NCBI RefSeq assembly: GCF_014673495.1
Contig: NZ_CP051006.1
Location: forward strand, 2,666,001-2,730,000
Source of the DNA: Streptomyces griseofuscus
GTDB taxonomy: Bacteria; Actinomycetota; Actinomycetes; Streptomycetales; Streptomycetaceae
DNA length: 64,000 nt
Direction: 5' to 3'
Below are positions 18,918 to 29,937 of this stretch, piece after piece (position 1 is the first letter of the stretch; every line of letters starts with the position of its first letter). The notes under the pieces are model-generated. The model had not been told where the DNA came from, did not search any database, and saw nothing but the letters and a program-made list of their open reading frames with translations. A program made the translations under genes and the position numbers.

Positions 18918-19211
18918 TCAGTCGTCGTCGCCGTGGAAGCGGCGGCGTACGGACAGCAGCTCCACCTCCGGGCGGGCGGCGACCAGCCGTTCGCACCGGT
19001 CCAGTACGTCCGTGACGTGCGCCGCGTCGCCGGAGACCACGGCCAGGCCGATGATCGTCCGCCGGTGGAGGTTCATGTGGTCCACCTCGGCCGCGCTCAC
19101 CGCGTACTTCCGCTGGAGTTCGGCGACGATCGGGCGGACGACGGAGCGCTTCTCCTTCAGCGAGTGGACGTCGCCGAGGAGGAGGTCGAAGGACAGCGTC
19201 CCCACGTACAT
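18918..19211 (-). CDS. DUF503 (YlxP-like) protein
   Basis: 97 aa, starting MYVGTLSFDLLLGDVHSLKEKR, the diagnostic beginning of DUF503; ends with the acidic HGDDD. The fold is a small ferredoxin-like alpha/beta unit and no enzymatic residues are known. In many Gram-positives this gene sits between infB and rbfA, as here, and a ribosome-assembly role has been proposed from that linkage. The ATG at 19211 follows the 718-bp non-coding gap after infB, so transcription of DUF503-rbfA-truB may have its own promoter in that gap. Confidence 0.93.
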   Translation of the reverse strand: MYVGTLSFDLLLGDVHSLKEKRSVVRPIVAELQRKYAVSAAEVDHMNLHRRTIIGLAVVSGDAAHVTDVLDRCERLVAARPEVELLSVRRRFHGDDD

Positions 19212-19710
19212 GTGTGTTGCCGGTTCACCCGCCGGTACGGGATCGATGGCCCCTGCGCCGGGTGGCCGGGGACATCAAGAAACGGTACCGCGTGCGGGGC
19301 GCCGGCTCGACAGGGTTTCCCCGCGGGGGCGTCCTCACCGACAGTCCTCACCCACCCACCACCCGACTCGGTCGGCTGTGAGGCCGGGGAACGAAGCGGG
19401 TGGCCGGAGGCCGAAGGTACTCGGGGGCCGAGGCCCGAAGGCCCACTGGCCAACGGCCTCCAGGCTGCCGACTCGGCCGGCGCCTCCGGGCTGCTGACCC
19501 GGCTGAGCCCAAAAGCCCGGCCGGGGCCGGCAGCACGGACGCCGACGGCCCGAAGTCCCTACTCGGTCCGCCGAGGCCCGAAGGTCTGTCGACCAGCCGG
19601 CGCCCCGAAGCCCCTCGGGAACGGCTCGCGACCGGACCCTGCTGGGTCCGGTCGAAGGGCCGAAGGCTGAGACTCGCCGAAAGGCGGAGACCGGTCCGGT
19701 CGGGTCGATC

Positions 19711-19732
19711 GGCCGATCAGCTGATCGGCCGG
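19711..19732. repeat. Perfect 22-bp palindrome
   Basis: An uninterrupted 22-bp palindrome with the core CCGATCAGCTGATCGG. It overlaps a second palindrome, GATCGGCCGATC, at 19708-19719, so GATCGGCC half-sites are repeated in both orientations. It is suitable as an operator for a dimeric regulator or as a hairpin. No factor is recognised. Confidence 0.7.
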
Positions 19733-19886
19733 AGGTCAAAGGCCCCTCTCGGCCGATGCCACGAACCGCGGATGCGGCCCGCCCACACCGCTTCGGTCAC
19801 AGACCGCGAGCCGGACACCCCGGGGCACTGCCCCGAGCCGTCCGGCCACTGTCCAGCCGACCGCGTCTGGTGGGTGGGCAACCGCC

Positions 19887-19910
19887 GGCCGACAGGAACC
19901 CCCGTCGGCC
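19887..19910 (-). terminator. Candidate hairpin just after infB
   Basis: Perfect 7-bp arms (19887-19893 and 19904-19910) around a 10-base loop, 19 bases past the infB stop in its direction of transcription; no T-run. It is the first of several hairpins in the gap and could act as a weak terminator or RNA-end stabiliser. Confidence 0.45.
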
Positions 19911-19929
19911 AGCGGCAACCGTCCGCCGG

Positions 19930-22986
<3,057 letters not shown>

Positions 22987-23130
22987 TTCGCTCCTTTGAG
23001 GTCCGGGTGAAGCCGGACCGTCGCTAGTTCATGGGCGTACTCATCGCGTACTCATCGAGTGCTCATCGCAATCTCGACCTGCTTTCGACTCGCGAGGTAC
23101 CAAGCCGCACGGGGTTCCGTACGGCATGTC

Positions 23131-23427
23131 TTACGGCGTTGCCTGCTCGGCAACTGTTGCCTGCTCGACGTATCGGCGCAACGCCTTTGTGTCGAGCGCT
23201 CCCGGGGCGCGCAGTGCCCGCGGCAACACCCGGCGGCGTACCGCCTGGTCGAGACAGACCAGGGCGGGGTGCAGATAAGCACCCCGGCCGGGCAGCGTAC
23301 CGCGCGGATCGGGGACACATTCGTCCTCGCTCCGCACGATCCGCAGGAGATCGTTCTTGGCCGCCCGCTCCCGGCACCCCACACAGGTGCGTTCAGGGCA
23401 TGCTCCGGCATGCGTCCGGCCAGACAC
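23131..23427 (-). CDS. YlxR-family RNA-binding protein (RnpM-like, DUF448)
   Basis: 98 aa from GTG 23427. It carries the YlxR signature RTCVGCRERAAKNDLLRIV near the N-terminus and the conserved GRGAYLHP. The fold binds RNA; in Bacillus subtilis the orthologue RnpM modulates RNase P. It sits between nusA and infB, the conserved place for this family. The ends are otherwise unremarkable. Confidence 0.93.
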   Translation of the reverse strand: MSGRTHAGACPERTCVGCRERAAKNDLLRIVRSEDECVPDPRGTLPGRGAYLHPALVCLDQAVRRRVLPRALRAPGALDTKALRRYVEQATVAEQATP

Positions 23428-23522
23428 GGCTAAGTGTACCTCCCCGCACCGACCTCACCCCTTCGGGGGAAAGATCGAACGGCTGTTGTCGTAATCCAAG
23501 CCACTCACGGCCTGGATCCATT

Positions 23523-23570
23523 CCCTGGCGGCGTCAGCTCCGCAGGCCCTGGCGGCGTCTACTCCGCCGG
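23523..23570. repeat. 24-bp imperfect tandem duplication spanning the nusA stop
   Basis: Copies 23523-23546 and 23547-23570 match at about 21 of 24 positions. The nusA stop (23559-23561) lies in the second copy; the equivalent triplet in the first copy reads CTG on the coding strand. The duplication looks like slippage at the 3' end of nusA that either moved or created the stop. Confidence 0.75.
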
Positions 23571-24545
23571 CTGCTCGGTGTCGGGCCGGATGTCGATGCG
23601 CCAGCCGGTGAGCCGGGCGGCGAGGCGGGCGTTCTGCCCCTCCTTGCCGATCGCCAGCGACAGCTGGTAGTCCGGCACGGTCACCCGGGCGGAGCGGGAG
23701 GCGAGGTCCACGACCTCCACCTTGCTCACCCGAGCGGGTGACAGGGCGTTCGCCACCATCTCCGCCGGGTCGTCCGACCAGTCGACGATGTCGATCTTCT
23801 CGCCGTTCAGCTCGCCCATCACGTTGCGCACCCGGCCGCCCATCGGGCCGATGCAGGCACCCTTGGCGTTCAGACCCGAGCGGGTGGAGCGGACGGCGAT
23901 CTTGGTGCGGTGGCCGGCCTCGCGGGCGATGGCCGCGATCTCCACCGAGCCGTCGGCGATCTCCGGCACCTCAAGGGCGAAGAGCTTCTTCACCAGGTTC
24001 GGGTGGGTGCGCGAGAGCGTCACGGACGGGCCGCGCACGCCCTTGGCGACCCGGACCACGTACGAGCGCAGGCGCTGGCCGTGCGGGTAGGTCTCGCCGG
24101 GCACCTGCTCCTGCACCGGCAGGATGGCCTCCAGCTTGCCGATGTCCACCAGCACGTTCTTCGGGTCGCGGCCCTGCTGGACCACGCCGGTGACGATGTC
24201 GCCCTCACGCCCCGCGTACTCGCCGAGCGTCGCGTCGTCCTCGGCGTCGCGCAGACGCTGGAGGATCACCTGCTTGGCGGTGGTGGCGGCGATACGCCCG
24301 AAGCCCGAGGGGGTGTCGTCGAACTCCCGCGGCTCCTGCCCCTCCTCCAGGTCCTCGGGGTCCTCCTTCGCCCACACGGTCACATGCCCGGTCTGCCGGT
24401 TGAGCTCCACGCGCGCGTGTCGGCGGCTTCCCTCGGTGCGGTGGTAGGCGATGAGGAGGGCCGACTCGATCGCTTCGACCAGCAGGTCGAAGGAGATCTC
24501 CTTCTCCCTGACCAAGCCCCGCAGGGCGCTCATGTCGATATCCAC
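23559..24545 (-). CDS. nusA: Transcription termination/antitermination factor NusA
   Basis: Binds RNA polymerase and RNA to control pausing, termination and antitermination. The 328-aa product has the N-terminal polymerase-binding domain ([19 protein letters not shown]), an S1 domain around [13 protein letters not shown], and two KH domains including [17 protein letters not shown] and [19 protein letters not shown]. It lacks the acidic repeats of enterobacterial NusA, as usual in actinobacteria. The GTG at 24545 has an AGGAGG that lies inside the end of rimP; the two genes are 2 bases apart. Confidence 0.97.
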   Translation of the reverse strand: MDIDMSALRGLVREKEISFDLLVEAIESALLIAYHRTEGSRRHARVELNRQTGHVTVWAKEDPEDLEEGQEPREFDDTPSGFGRIAATTAKQVILQRLRDAEDDATLGEYAGREGDIVTGVVQQGRDPKNVLVDIGKLEAILPVQEQVPGETYPHGQRLRSYVVRVAKGVRGPSVTLSRTHPNLVKKLFALEVPEIADGSVEIAAIAREAGHRTKIAVRSTRSGLNAKGACIGPMGGRVRNVMGELNGEKIDIVDWSDDPAEMVANALSPARVSKVEVVDLASRSARVTVPDYQLSLAIGKEGQNARLAARLTGWRIDIRPDTEQPAE

Positions 24546-24547
24546 GG

Positions 24548-25054
24548 CTACGCCTCCTCTTCCTTCTTGTCCTTGGTGTCCTTGCGGTTGAACTCGACCT
24601 GCACGCGGGCCTTCGCGATCTCCGGGAAGGCGATCCGACGCGTGGTGGCCTTGCGGCCCTTGACGCCGGGCACCTCGACGTCGAGGCCCTCCTCGTCCAC
24701 GGCCAGGATCCGCGCGACCAGTTCGCCGTCCTCGGTCATCTGGAACTTCACCAGCCGGTCCGTGGCGCGCACGAAGTGCCGGTGCTCGGTGAGGGGGCGC
24801 TCGGCGCCGGGGGTCCCGACCTCCAGGTCGTACGCCGCGTCACCCATCGCCTCGGTCTCGTCCAGCTTCGCCGAGAGCGCACGGCTCACATCGGCGATCG
24901 CGTCCAGGTCCGCCCCGGAGTCGGAGTCGACGACCACGCGCAGCACCCGCTTGCGTCCGACGGAGTCGACAGCGATCTCTTCGAGATCCAGCCCCTGGGA
25001 GGTGACGAGCGGTTCGAGCAGCTCTCGCAGCCTCTCGCTCTGGGTGGTGCTCAT
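24548..25054 (-). CDS. rimP: Ribosome maturation factor RimP
   Basis: Needed for 30S maturation. 168 aa from ATG 25054 ([17 protein letters not shown]) with GAGGAG upstream. The two-domain RimP plan is visible: an N-terminal alpha/beta domain with the [20 protein letters not shown] segment and the conserved [14 protein letters not shown], then an SH3-like domain and an acidic-basic tail. The frame stays open far upstream, but that extension runs over the divergent promoter and lipoprotein gene and has no homologous content. Heads the rimP-nusA-ylxR-infB operon. Confidence 0.96.
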   Translation of the reverse strand: MSTTQSERLRELLEPLVTSQGLDLEEIAVDSVGRKRVLRVVVDSDSGADLDAIADVSRALSAKLDETEAMGDAAYDLEVGTPGAERPLTEHRHFVRATDRLVKFQMTEDGELVARILAVDEEGLDVEVPGVKGRKATTRRIAFPEIAKARVQVEFNRKDTKDKKEEEA

Positions 25055-25309
25055 CCGGGTGACTCCTCGGCCGCGTGTGCTGTTGTGTGATGGGTCGCGT
25101 GTCTGGTCAAAGGGTATCCGGTCGCGGGGTGTGTTGCCGTCCACCTGTGGACAACGCCGCGTGGGACGGGTGAGCCGGGGCGGTGCCGGTGACCGGTATC
25201 GGACAGGTGCGCGGGTACGGTGATCACGGGCGCCTCGTCGCGCACTGCTCTTCGTCTTGTCGTTTCTTCTTGTCGTTCTTGTCGTACGAGTTCCCCGAGG
25301 ACGTCTGCC

Positions 25310-25822
25310 GTGCCGTACCCCTCGCCACCGCGCATCCCCTCGGGGCCGCGCAGAAGAACCCTGCTCGCCTCGGCCGCCGGCGCCGCGCTGCTGGCGGGCT
25401 GCACATCCGGCGCCGACTCCGGCGGCGACCCCTCGGCCACCGAGCGGGCCCGCGCGCAAGCCGCCGCGGACAGCGCGACGCTGCTGGGGCGCTACGACGC
25501 CGTGCTCACGGCGTTCCCGGACCTCGCGGAGCGGCTGCGCCCGCTGCGCACCGAGGTCGCGGCCCATGCCGCCGCGTTCCGGGAGGGTACGACCCCCACG
25601 GCGACCCCCTCGGGCTCCCCCTCCGCCTCGCCGGCCCCGGTACCGGTACCGGCGACCTCGAAGGACGCCCTCGCCTCGCTGGCCGCCGCCGAGCGGGCGC
25701 TCGCCGACCGGCGGGCCAAGGCGCTGCTGGACGTGCCGGGCGAGTCGGCGCGGCTGCTGGCCGCCACGGCGGCGGCCGGTGCCGCGCACGCGTATCTGCT
25801 GACGACGGGGGCCGCGAAGTGA
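25310..25822 (+). CDS. Small exported lipoprotein
   Basis: 170 aa from GTG 25310, chosen for its GAGGA Shine-Dalgarno. Signal sequence PRRRTLLASAAGAALLAGC contains a run of arginines before a hydrophobic core and ends in a lipobox (LAGC), so it is a lipoprotein and may be exported through Tat. The mature part is an Ala/Leu-rich helical domain interrupted by a Thr/Ser/Pro linker (about 95-115). It overlaps the next gene by 4 bases (GTGA). Pairing with a DUF4439 protein suggests that both fold as ferritin-like helical bundles. No enzymatic residues recognised. Divergent from rimP. Confidence 0.8.
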   Translation: MPYPSPPRIPSGPRRRTLLASAAGAALLAGCTSGADSGGDPSATERARAQAAADSATLLGRYDAVLTAFPDLAERLRPLRTEVAAHAAAFREGTTPTATPSGSPSASPAPVPVPATSKDALASLAAAERALADRRAKALLDVPGESARLLAATAAAGAAHAYLLTTGAAK

Positions 25823-26358
25823 GCGACGGCGACGAGAAGACCGAACTGGCCGCGTTTCAAGCCGCGTTGGCGGCAGAGCACGCGGCGGTGTACGGGTATG
25901 GCGTGGTCGGCGGCCGCGTCGACGACCGGCGCCGCGGCGAGGCGAAGGCGGCGTACGACGCCCATCGGGCCCGGCGGGACGCACTGGCCCGCGAGGTGCG
26001 GGACCTGGGCGGCCGGCCGGTGGCGGCGAGCGCGGCCTACGCCCTGCCGTTCACGGTCCACGACCCGGCCGACGCGGTACGGCTCGCCGCGCGCCTGGAG
26101 CAGCGGGTGGCCGGGGTCTACGCCGACCTGGTGCGCTCGACGACCGGCGCGCGGCGCACCTCGGCCGCGGGGGCGCTGCGCGAGGCCGCGGTGCGGGCGG
26201 TGGCCTGGAGCGGACAGAGCGTAGCCTTCCCGGGGCTCGCCGAACGGGCGGGCGAGGGCACGGGAACCGGCACGGACACCGGGACCGGCACGGACACGGG
26301 GACCGGGACGGGGGCCGCGGGCGCGGCGCCGTCGGGGTCCGCGGCGACGGCCCGCTGA
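25819..26358 (+). CDS. DUF4439 ferritin-like helical protein
   Basis: 179 aa from GTG 25819, coupled to the lipoprotein by a GTGA overlap. Motifs of DUF4439 are clear: LAAEHAAVYGYGVVGG at the start, then AHRARRDAL and ARLEQRVAGVYADLV, giving a four-helix bundle of ferritin-like type. The E/H residues needed for a di-iron site are not all obvious, so metal binding is uncertain. The C-terminal 35 residues are a Gly/Thr/Asp tandem (GTGTDTGTGTDTG), evidently slippage-prone. No signal peptide: probably cytosolic, facing the membrane-attached partner. Confidence 0.85.
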   Translation: MSDGDEKTELAAFQAALAAEHAAVYGYGVVGGRVDDRRRGEAKAAYDAHRARRDALAREVRDLGGRPVAASAAYALPFTVHDPADAVRLAARLEQRVAGVYADLVRSTTGARRTSAAGALREAAVRAVAWSGQSVAFPGLAERAGEGTGTGTDTGTGTDTGTGTGAAGAAPSGSAATAR

Positions 26359-26426
26359 GCGTCGTACGCACCGCGTACGACGGCCACGGGACGGACGAGA
26401 CTCACGAGGAAGGGAACGGCTCGCGC

Positions 26427-27335
26427 ATGGCTTTCGAACCGCCGCGGCGCCTGGTGCGGGCGCTCGGGGAGACGGCACCGGCCGGGGACGACTGGCTGGC
26501 CCGGCTGCCCGAGATCGCCGAACGGGCCGTGGGGCGGCGGGAGTTGACCGTCGAGCGGGTGCAGGTGCCCGGGGGGCGCAGCAGCCTGGTGGTGCTGGTG
26601 CGGCAGGCGGACGGCACCCCCGCGGTGCTGAAGCTGGCCCCGCCCAGGGCCCGGCCGGAGAGCGAGCGGGCGGCGCTGGCGCACTGGGGCGGGCGGGGTG
26701 CCGTACAGCTGCCGGCGTCGGACGCGGACGACAGCGCGGAGGGGGCGCTGCTGCTGGAGCGGCTGCACCCGGATGTCTCGGTGCGGTCGCTGCCGGAGGC
26801 GAAGGCGCTGCTGGAGGCGGCGGGCACGCTGCGGCGGCTGTGGGTGGAGCCGCCCGCGGACCATGTCTTCGAGACCGTCGCCGAGCGCACCGGGCGGCAG
26901 GCGGTGGCGATGCGGGCGGGCGCGGAGCGGGATCCCGGGGTGGCGGCGCTGGTGGACGCGGCGCTGGCGGCGCGGGACGATCTGCTGGCGGCGCCGCCGG
27001 AGGAGCGGCTGCTGCACGGCACGTTCCGGCAGAGCAAGGTGCTGGCCGGGGAGCGGCTGCCGTGGCTCGCGGTGGGGCCCGACCCGGTGGTCGGGGAGAA
27101 CGCGTTCGATCTGGCGCGGCTGGTGCGGGACCGGGTGGAGGATCTGATCGCCTCGCCCGCGGGCGCGTCCATCACCCGGCGGCGGATCAAGCGGCTCGCG
27201 GAGTCGCTGGAGGTGGACCAGGAGCGGCTGCGGGGGTGGACGCTGTTCCGTGCGGTGGAGTCGGGGGTGCGCGCGGTGCGGGTCGGCAGGCCCCGGGACG
27301 CGGAGCTGCTGCTGGAGTTCGCCGGGTGGCTCTAA
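26427..27335 (+). CDS. Aminoglycoside-phosphotransferase-fold protein, predicted pseudokinase
   Basis: 302 aa from ATG 26427 with GAGGAAGGG upstream. The overall layout matches the APH/choline kinase fold, including AVLKLAPP (Lys69 as ATP-binding Lys) and GENAFDLARLVRD (compare GEPAYDLAPLLRN in APH(6)-like enzymes). The catalytic loop normally read as HGDLHxxN is HGTFRQSK here (Asp to Thr199, Asn to Lys204), and the metal-binding Asp of the xIDP motif is Gly217 (AVGPDP). With all three residues missing, phosphotransfer is unlikely, so the protein may be a regulatory pseudokinase. The TAA stop is supplied by the end of an inserted element; the inferred ancestral stop is TAG at the same codon, so the product is unchanged. 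Confidence 0.85.
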   Translation: MAFEPPRRLVRALGETAPAGDDWLARLPEIAERAVGRRELTVERVQVPGGRSSLVVLVRQADGTPAVLKLAPPRARPESERAALAHWGGRGAVQLPASDADDSAEGALLLERLHPDVSVRSLPEAKALLEAAGTLRRLWVEPPADHVFETVAERTGRQAVAMRAGAERDPGVAALVDAALAARDDLLAAPPEERLLHGTFRQSKVLAGERLPWLAVGPDPVVGENAFDLARLVRDRVEDLIASPAGASITRRRIKRLAESLEVDQERLRGWTLFRAVESGVRAVRVGRPRDAELLLEFAGWL

Positions 27336-27347
27336 GACTTGTCCCGC

Positions 27348-27520
27348 AATGATCGAATAGTTGTGTCAGGCCGTTCTGTGGCTGGGGTTTCTTGGTCTGT
27401 CCGGCGCGTTGCAGCGGTTGTGTTCTTCTTTCCAGGCCGGGAGTTCGGTCTGACCGGGGTCGCGGCGGCGTGGGATCACCAGGCCGGTGTCGGCGGCGGA
27501 CTTCGAGACCCGGAACAGTC
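27348..27520 (-). pseudogene. Transposase fragment (IS5-like DDE C-terminal stump)
   Basis: A short stretch on the minus strand (about 27408-27520) gives ADTGLVIPRRRDPGQTELP followed by AWKEEHNRC, resembling the segment before the final helices of IS5/HARBI-type transposases (typically LPAWKEEHNRSHKRVRARVEH). The conserved RARVEH part and everything after is missing: the frame passes straight into the terminal inverted repeat. There is no N-terminal part or first catalytic Asp. It is a deletion remnant and cannot encode active enzyme. Confidence 0.6.
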
Positions 27521-27952
27521 TCAGGGCTCCGGGATGACGGCAGGGTCGATGCCCATCCCGGCGATGCCCTCGCGCACCGCACGGTCGAACCGCTTGATCT
27601 CTGCCACCAGAACCTCCCAGGCGACGGGCGAGGTCCACAAGCCCGGCGTGAAGATGGAGCCGACCCGCCAGCCCCCATTGGAGCGTGCGACGCGGATCAA
27701 CCCCTCCTCCGCCTGCATCGAATCAAGCACGAAGTCCTCATGGCCGGCAGACGGGCTCTGGAGCCAGAGCGCCAGGTGATACGCCAGCTCAGCCACCGGG
27801 AACGCCTCCTCGCACCACACCTCCCGCCCCTGCTCCCGGATGGACAGCTCTGCCTCGATGTCGAGAAGCAGCACCTCCAGGGGCGCCTCCTGCGGAGTGA
27901 CGCCGCGCCGCGGCATGTCCGACAGCCCAAAGTTCCGGCAGACAAACCGCAC
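27521..27952 (-). CDS. DUF7878-like protein carried inside the IS-bounded cassette
   Basis: 143 aa from GTG 27952 with GGAGG seven bases upstream. The sequence has a clear, non-random core: LEVLLLDIEAELSIREQG, EEAFPVAELAYHLALWLQ, FVLDSMQAEEG and GGWRVGSIFTPG. This matches my memory of the DUF7878 profile found in streptomycetes (EAD..., FPVVELARAL, GWRVGS). Function unknown; no signal or membrane helix. The gene lies between the transposase stump and the right inverted repeat, so it is probably a passenger mobilised with the IS ends. The intact frame and good ribosome-binding site suggest that it is expressed. Confidence 0.7.
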   Translation of the reverse strand: MRFVCRNFGLSDMPRRGVTPQEAPLEVLLLDIEAELSIREQGREVWCEEAFPVAELAYHLALWLQSPSAGHEDFVLDSMQAEEGLIRVARSNGGWRVGSIFTPGLWTSPVAWEVLVAEIKRFDRAVREGIAGMGIDPAVIPEP

Positions 27953-28077
27953 CGCCCGGCCTCCATGAGATCTGAGGCCAGCTGAATGCCCAGGCCACCC
28001 AAATACGGACAACCGTACCAACTGATACCAGGCGGCCCCACCGGCCCCTGATGAGCGGGACAAGCCTTAGGGACGCC

Positions 28078-28135
28078 GTAAAGGTGTAACCAGTCCCCCA
28101 CGCCCTTGTGGGCCGGAAACTGGTCACACCTTTAC
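28078..28135. terminator. Bidirectional terminator between the APH-fold gene and proS
   Basis: A 17-bp imperfect inverted repeat (28078-28094 and 28119-28135, 16 of 17 matching) encloses a second GC-rich stem. It sits 15 bases past the proS stop on the minus strand and just outside the inserted cassette. Before the insertion it would have lain directly after the plus-strand APH-fold gene, serving both convergent genes. Confidence 0.8.
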
Positions 28136-28150
28136 ACCTGGGTCGATTTC

Positions 28151-29854
28151 TCAGGCGGTCAGGCGCGCGATCGCGTCCTCCACGGACACTTCCTCGCGCT
28201 CGCCGGTCTTGCGGTCCTTCAGTTCCAGTACGCCCTCGGCCGAGCGGCGGCCGGCGACCAGGATCTGGGGGACGCCGATCAGTTCGGCGTCGGTGAACTT
28301 GACGCCCGGGGAGACACCGGCGCGGTCGTCGACGAGGACGCGGACGCCCGCGGCGGCCAGCTTGCCGGCGACATCGAGGGCCAGCTCGGTCTGGAGGGCC
28401 TTGCCCGCGGCGACCACGTGCACATCGGCCGGGGCGATCTCCTTGGGCCAGCACAGGCCCTGCTCGTCGGCGGTCTGCTCGGCGAGCGCGGCGACGGCGC
28501 GGGAGACGCCGATGCCGTAGGAGCCCATGGTGACGCGGACGGGCTTGCCGTTCTGGCCGAGGACGTCGAGCTTGAGGGCGTCGGCGTACTTGCGGCCCAG
28601 CTGGAAGATGTGGCCGATCTCGATGGCGCGGTCCAGCTTCAGGCCGGTGCCGCACTTGGGGCAGGGGTCGCCCTCCTGGACCACGACGACGTCCACGTAC
28701 TCGTCGACCTCGAAGTCACGCCCGGCGACGACGTTCTTGGCGTGGGTGTCCGCCTTGTTGGCGCCGGTGATCCAGGCGGTGCCGGGGGCGACGCGGGGGT
28801 CGGCGATGTACGTGACCTTCTCGCCGAGGCCCTGCGGGCCGACATAGCCGCGCACCAGGTCGGGGCGGTCCGCGAAGTCCGCCTCGGTGACCATCTCGAC
28901 GGTGGCGGGCGCGAAGTGCTCCTCGACCTTGCCGAGGTCCACCTCGCGGTCGCCGGGCACGCCCACGGCGACGATCTCGCCGTCCACCTTGACCAGCAGG
29001 TTCTTCAGCGTGTCGGCGGCCTGGACGCCGAGCGAGGCGGCCAGCGTCTCGATGGTCGGGGTGTCGGGCGTGGGGATCTCCTCCAGCGCGGGCACGGCGG
29101 AGCCGTCGACGGGCTGGAGCGTGTAGTTGATCGCCTCGGTGTTCGCGGCGAAGTCGCAGTTCGGGCAGTCCGCGAAGGTGTCCTCGCCGGCCTCGGCGGG
29201 TGCCAGGAACTCCTCCGACTTGGAGCCGCCCATGGCGCCGGCGGTGGCCGCGACGATCCGGTAGTCCAGGCCGAGGCGCGCGAAGATCCGCTGGTACGCC
29301 TCGCGGTGCCGGGCGTACGCCTCGGCGAGGCCCTCGTCGGCGGTGTCGAAGGAGTACGAGTCCTTCATCAGGAACTCGCGGCCGCGCAGGATGCCGGCGC
29401 GGGGGCGGGCCTCGTCACGGAACTTGCTCTGGATCTGGTAGAGGATCACCGGCAGGTCCTTGTAGGACGTGCACTGGTCCTTGACCAGCAGGGTGAAGAT
29501 CTCCTCGTGCGTGGGGCCGAGGAGGTAGTCGCCGCCCTTGCGGTCCTTGAGCCGGAACAGCTCCTGGCCGTACTCGTCCCAGCGGCCGGTGGCGTCGTAG
29601 GGCTCGCGGGGCAGCAGGGCGGGGAGCAGCACTTCCTGGGCGCCGATGGCGTCCATCTCCTCGCGTACGACGCGCTCCACGTTGGCGAGGACCTTCTTGC
29701 CCAGGGGCAGCCAGGACCAGATGCCGGCGGCGGTGCGGCGGACGTAGCCGGCGCGGACGAGGAGCTTGTGGCTGAGGACCTCGGCGTCCGCCGGGTCGTC
29801 GCGCAGCGTCTTCGCCATCAACTGGGACATGCGCTGGACCGGTGCGTTGGCCAT
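28151..29854 (-). CDS. proS: Prolyl-tRNA synthetase, bacterial (INS-domain) type
   Basis: Charges tRNA-Pro with proline. 567 aa from ATG 29854. Class II motifs are present: motif 1 region [12 protein letters not shown], motif 2 with [17 protein letters not shown], and motif 3 GSYGIGVSR. An insertion between motifs 2 and 3 (about 225-390) is the INS editing domain that clears mischarged Ala-tRNA-Pro, containing [17 protein letters not shown]-terminal anticodon-binding domain follows. Length matches bacterial-type ProRS. It converges on the element-disrupted region and the terminator at 28078-28135. Confidence 0.97.
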   Translation of the reverse strand: MANAPVQRMSQLMAKTLRDDPADAEVLSHKLLVRAGYVRRTAAGIWSWLPLGKKVLANVERVVREEMDAIGAQEVLLPALLPREPYDATGRWDEYGQELFRLKDRKGGDYLLGPTHEEIFTLLVKDQCTSYKDLPVILYQIQSKFRDEARPRAGILRGREFLMKDSYSFDTADEGLAEAYARHREAYQRIFARLGLDYRIVAATAGAMGGSKSEEFLAPAEAGEDTFADCPNCDFAANTEAINYTLQPVDGSAVPALEEIPTPDTPTIETLAASLGVQAADTLKNLLVKVDGEIVAVGVPGDREVDLGKVEEHFAPATVEMVTEADFADRPDLVRGYVGPQGLGEKVTYIADPRVAPGTAWITGANKADTHAKNVVAGRDFEVDEYVDVVVVQEGDPCPKCGTGLKLDRAIEIGHIFQLGRKYADALKLDVLGQNGKPVRVTMGSYGIGVSRAVAALAEQTADEQGLCWPKEIAPADVHVVAAGKALQTELALDVAGKLAAAGVRVLVDDRAGVSPGVKFTDAELIGVPQILVAGRRSAEGVLELKDRKTGEREEVSVEDAIARLTA

Positions 29855-29937
29855 GGTTCTCGTACTCCTGCCAGATATGCGGTGATGGCATAGGAGGTTA
29901 GCCGGGCTCGCCGGGCGGGCGGAAATCGGTTAACGCC

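Larger units (their letters stand above)
19212..19929. other. 718-bp hairpin-rich non-coding region between infB and DUF503
   Basis: No frame here has convincing codon bias; the longest (minus strand, 19335-19739) is Arg/Pro/Gly-rich and internally repetitive. The region holds six near-copies of GGCCCGAAG (19409, 19432, 19547, 19575, 19602, 19657) and several inverted repeats: a perfect 22-bp palindrome at 19711-19732; a 10-bp-arm hairpin at 19630-19653; nested hairpins at 19810-19846; and a 7-bp-arm hairpin at 19887-19910 just after infB. It could be a transcription attenuation or RNA-processing zone, a decayed repeat cluster, or a small-RNA locus. Nothing recognised. Confidence 0.6.
27335..28067. 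mobile_element. IS5-like-bounded 733-bp cassette with transposase stump and passenger gene
   Basis: Ends are inverted repeats: AGACTTGTCCCGC at the left (27335-27347) and, read on the opposite strand, AGGCTTGTCCCGC at the right (28055-28067), 12 of 13 matching. Each end is flanked by TA (27333-27334 and 28068-28069). Removing the element and one TA restores CTCTAGGG, a CTAG target in which TAG is the stop of the upstream gene. CTAG/YTAR targeting is known for the IS427 group of IS5-family elements. Inside, the minus strand near 27420-27520 reads TGLVIPRRRDPGQTELPAW then KEEHNR, which I recognise as the C-terminal part of an IS5-type DDE transposase; the sequence then jumps directly to the element end. 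The rest holds the passenger gene at 27521-27952. Probably non-autonomous. Confidence 0.75.

Noticed and set aside
19335..19739. Minus-strand frame of 134 codons in the infB gap
   Set aside because: Arg/Pro/Gly-rich, no Shine-Dalgarno, explained by the GGCCCGAAG repeats and hairpins.
25055..25984. Upstream extension of the rimP frame
   Set aside because: Crosses the divergent promoter and lipoprotein gene; rimP has a good ATG with GAGGAG at 25054.
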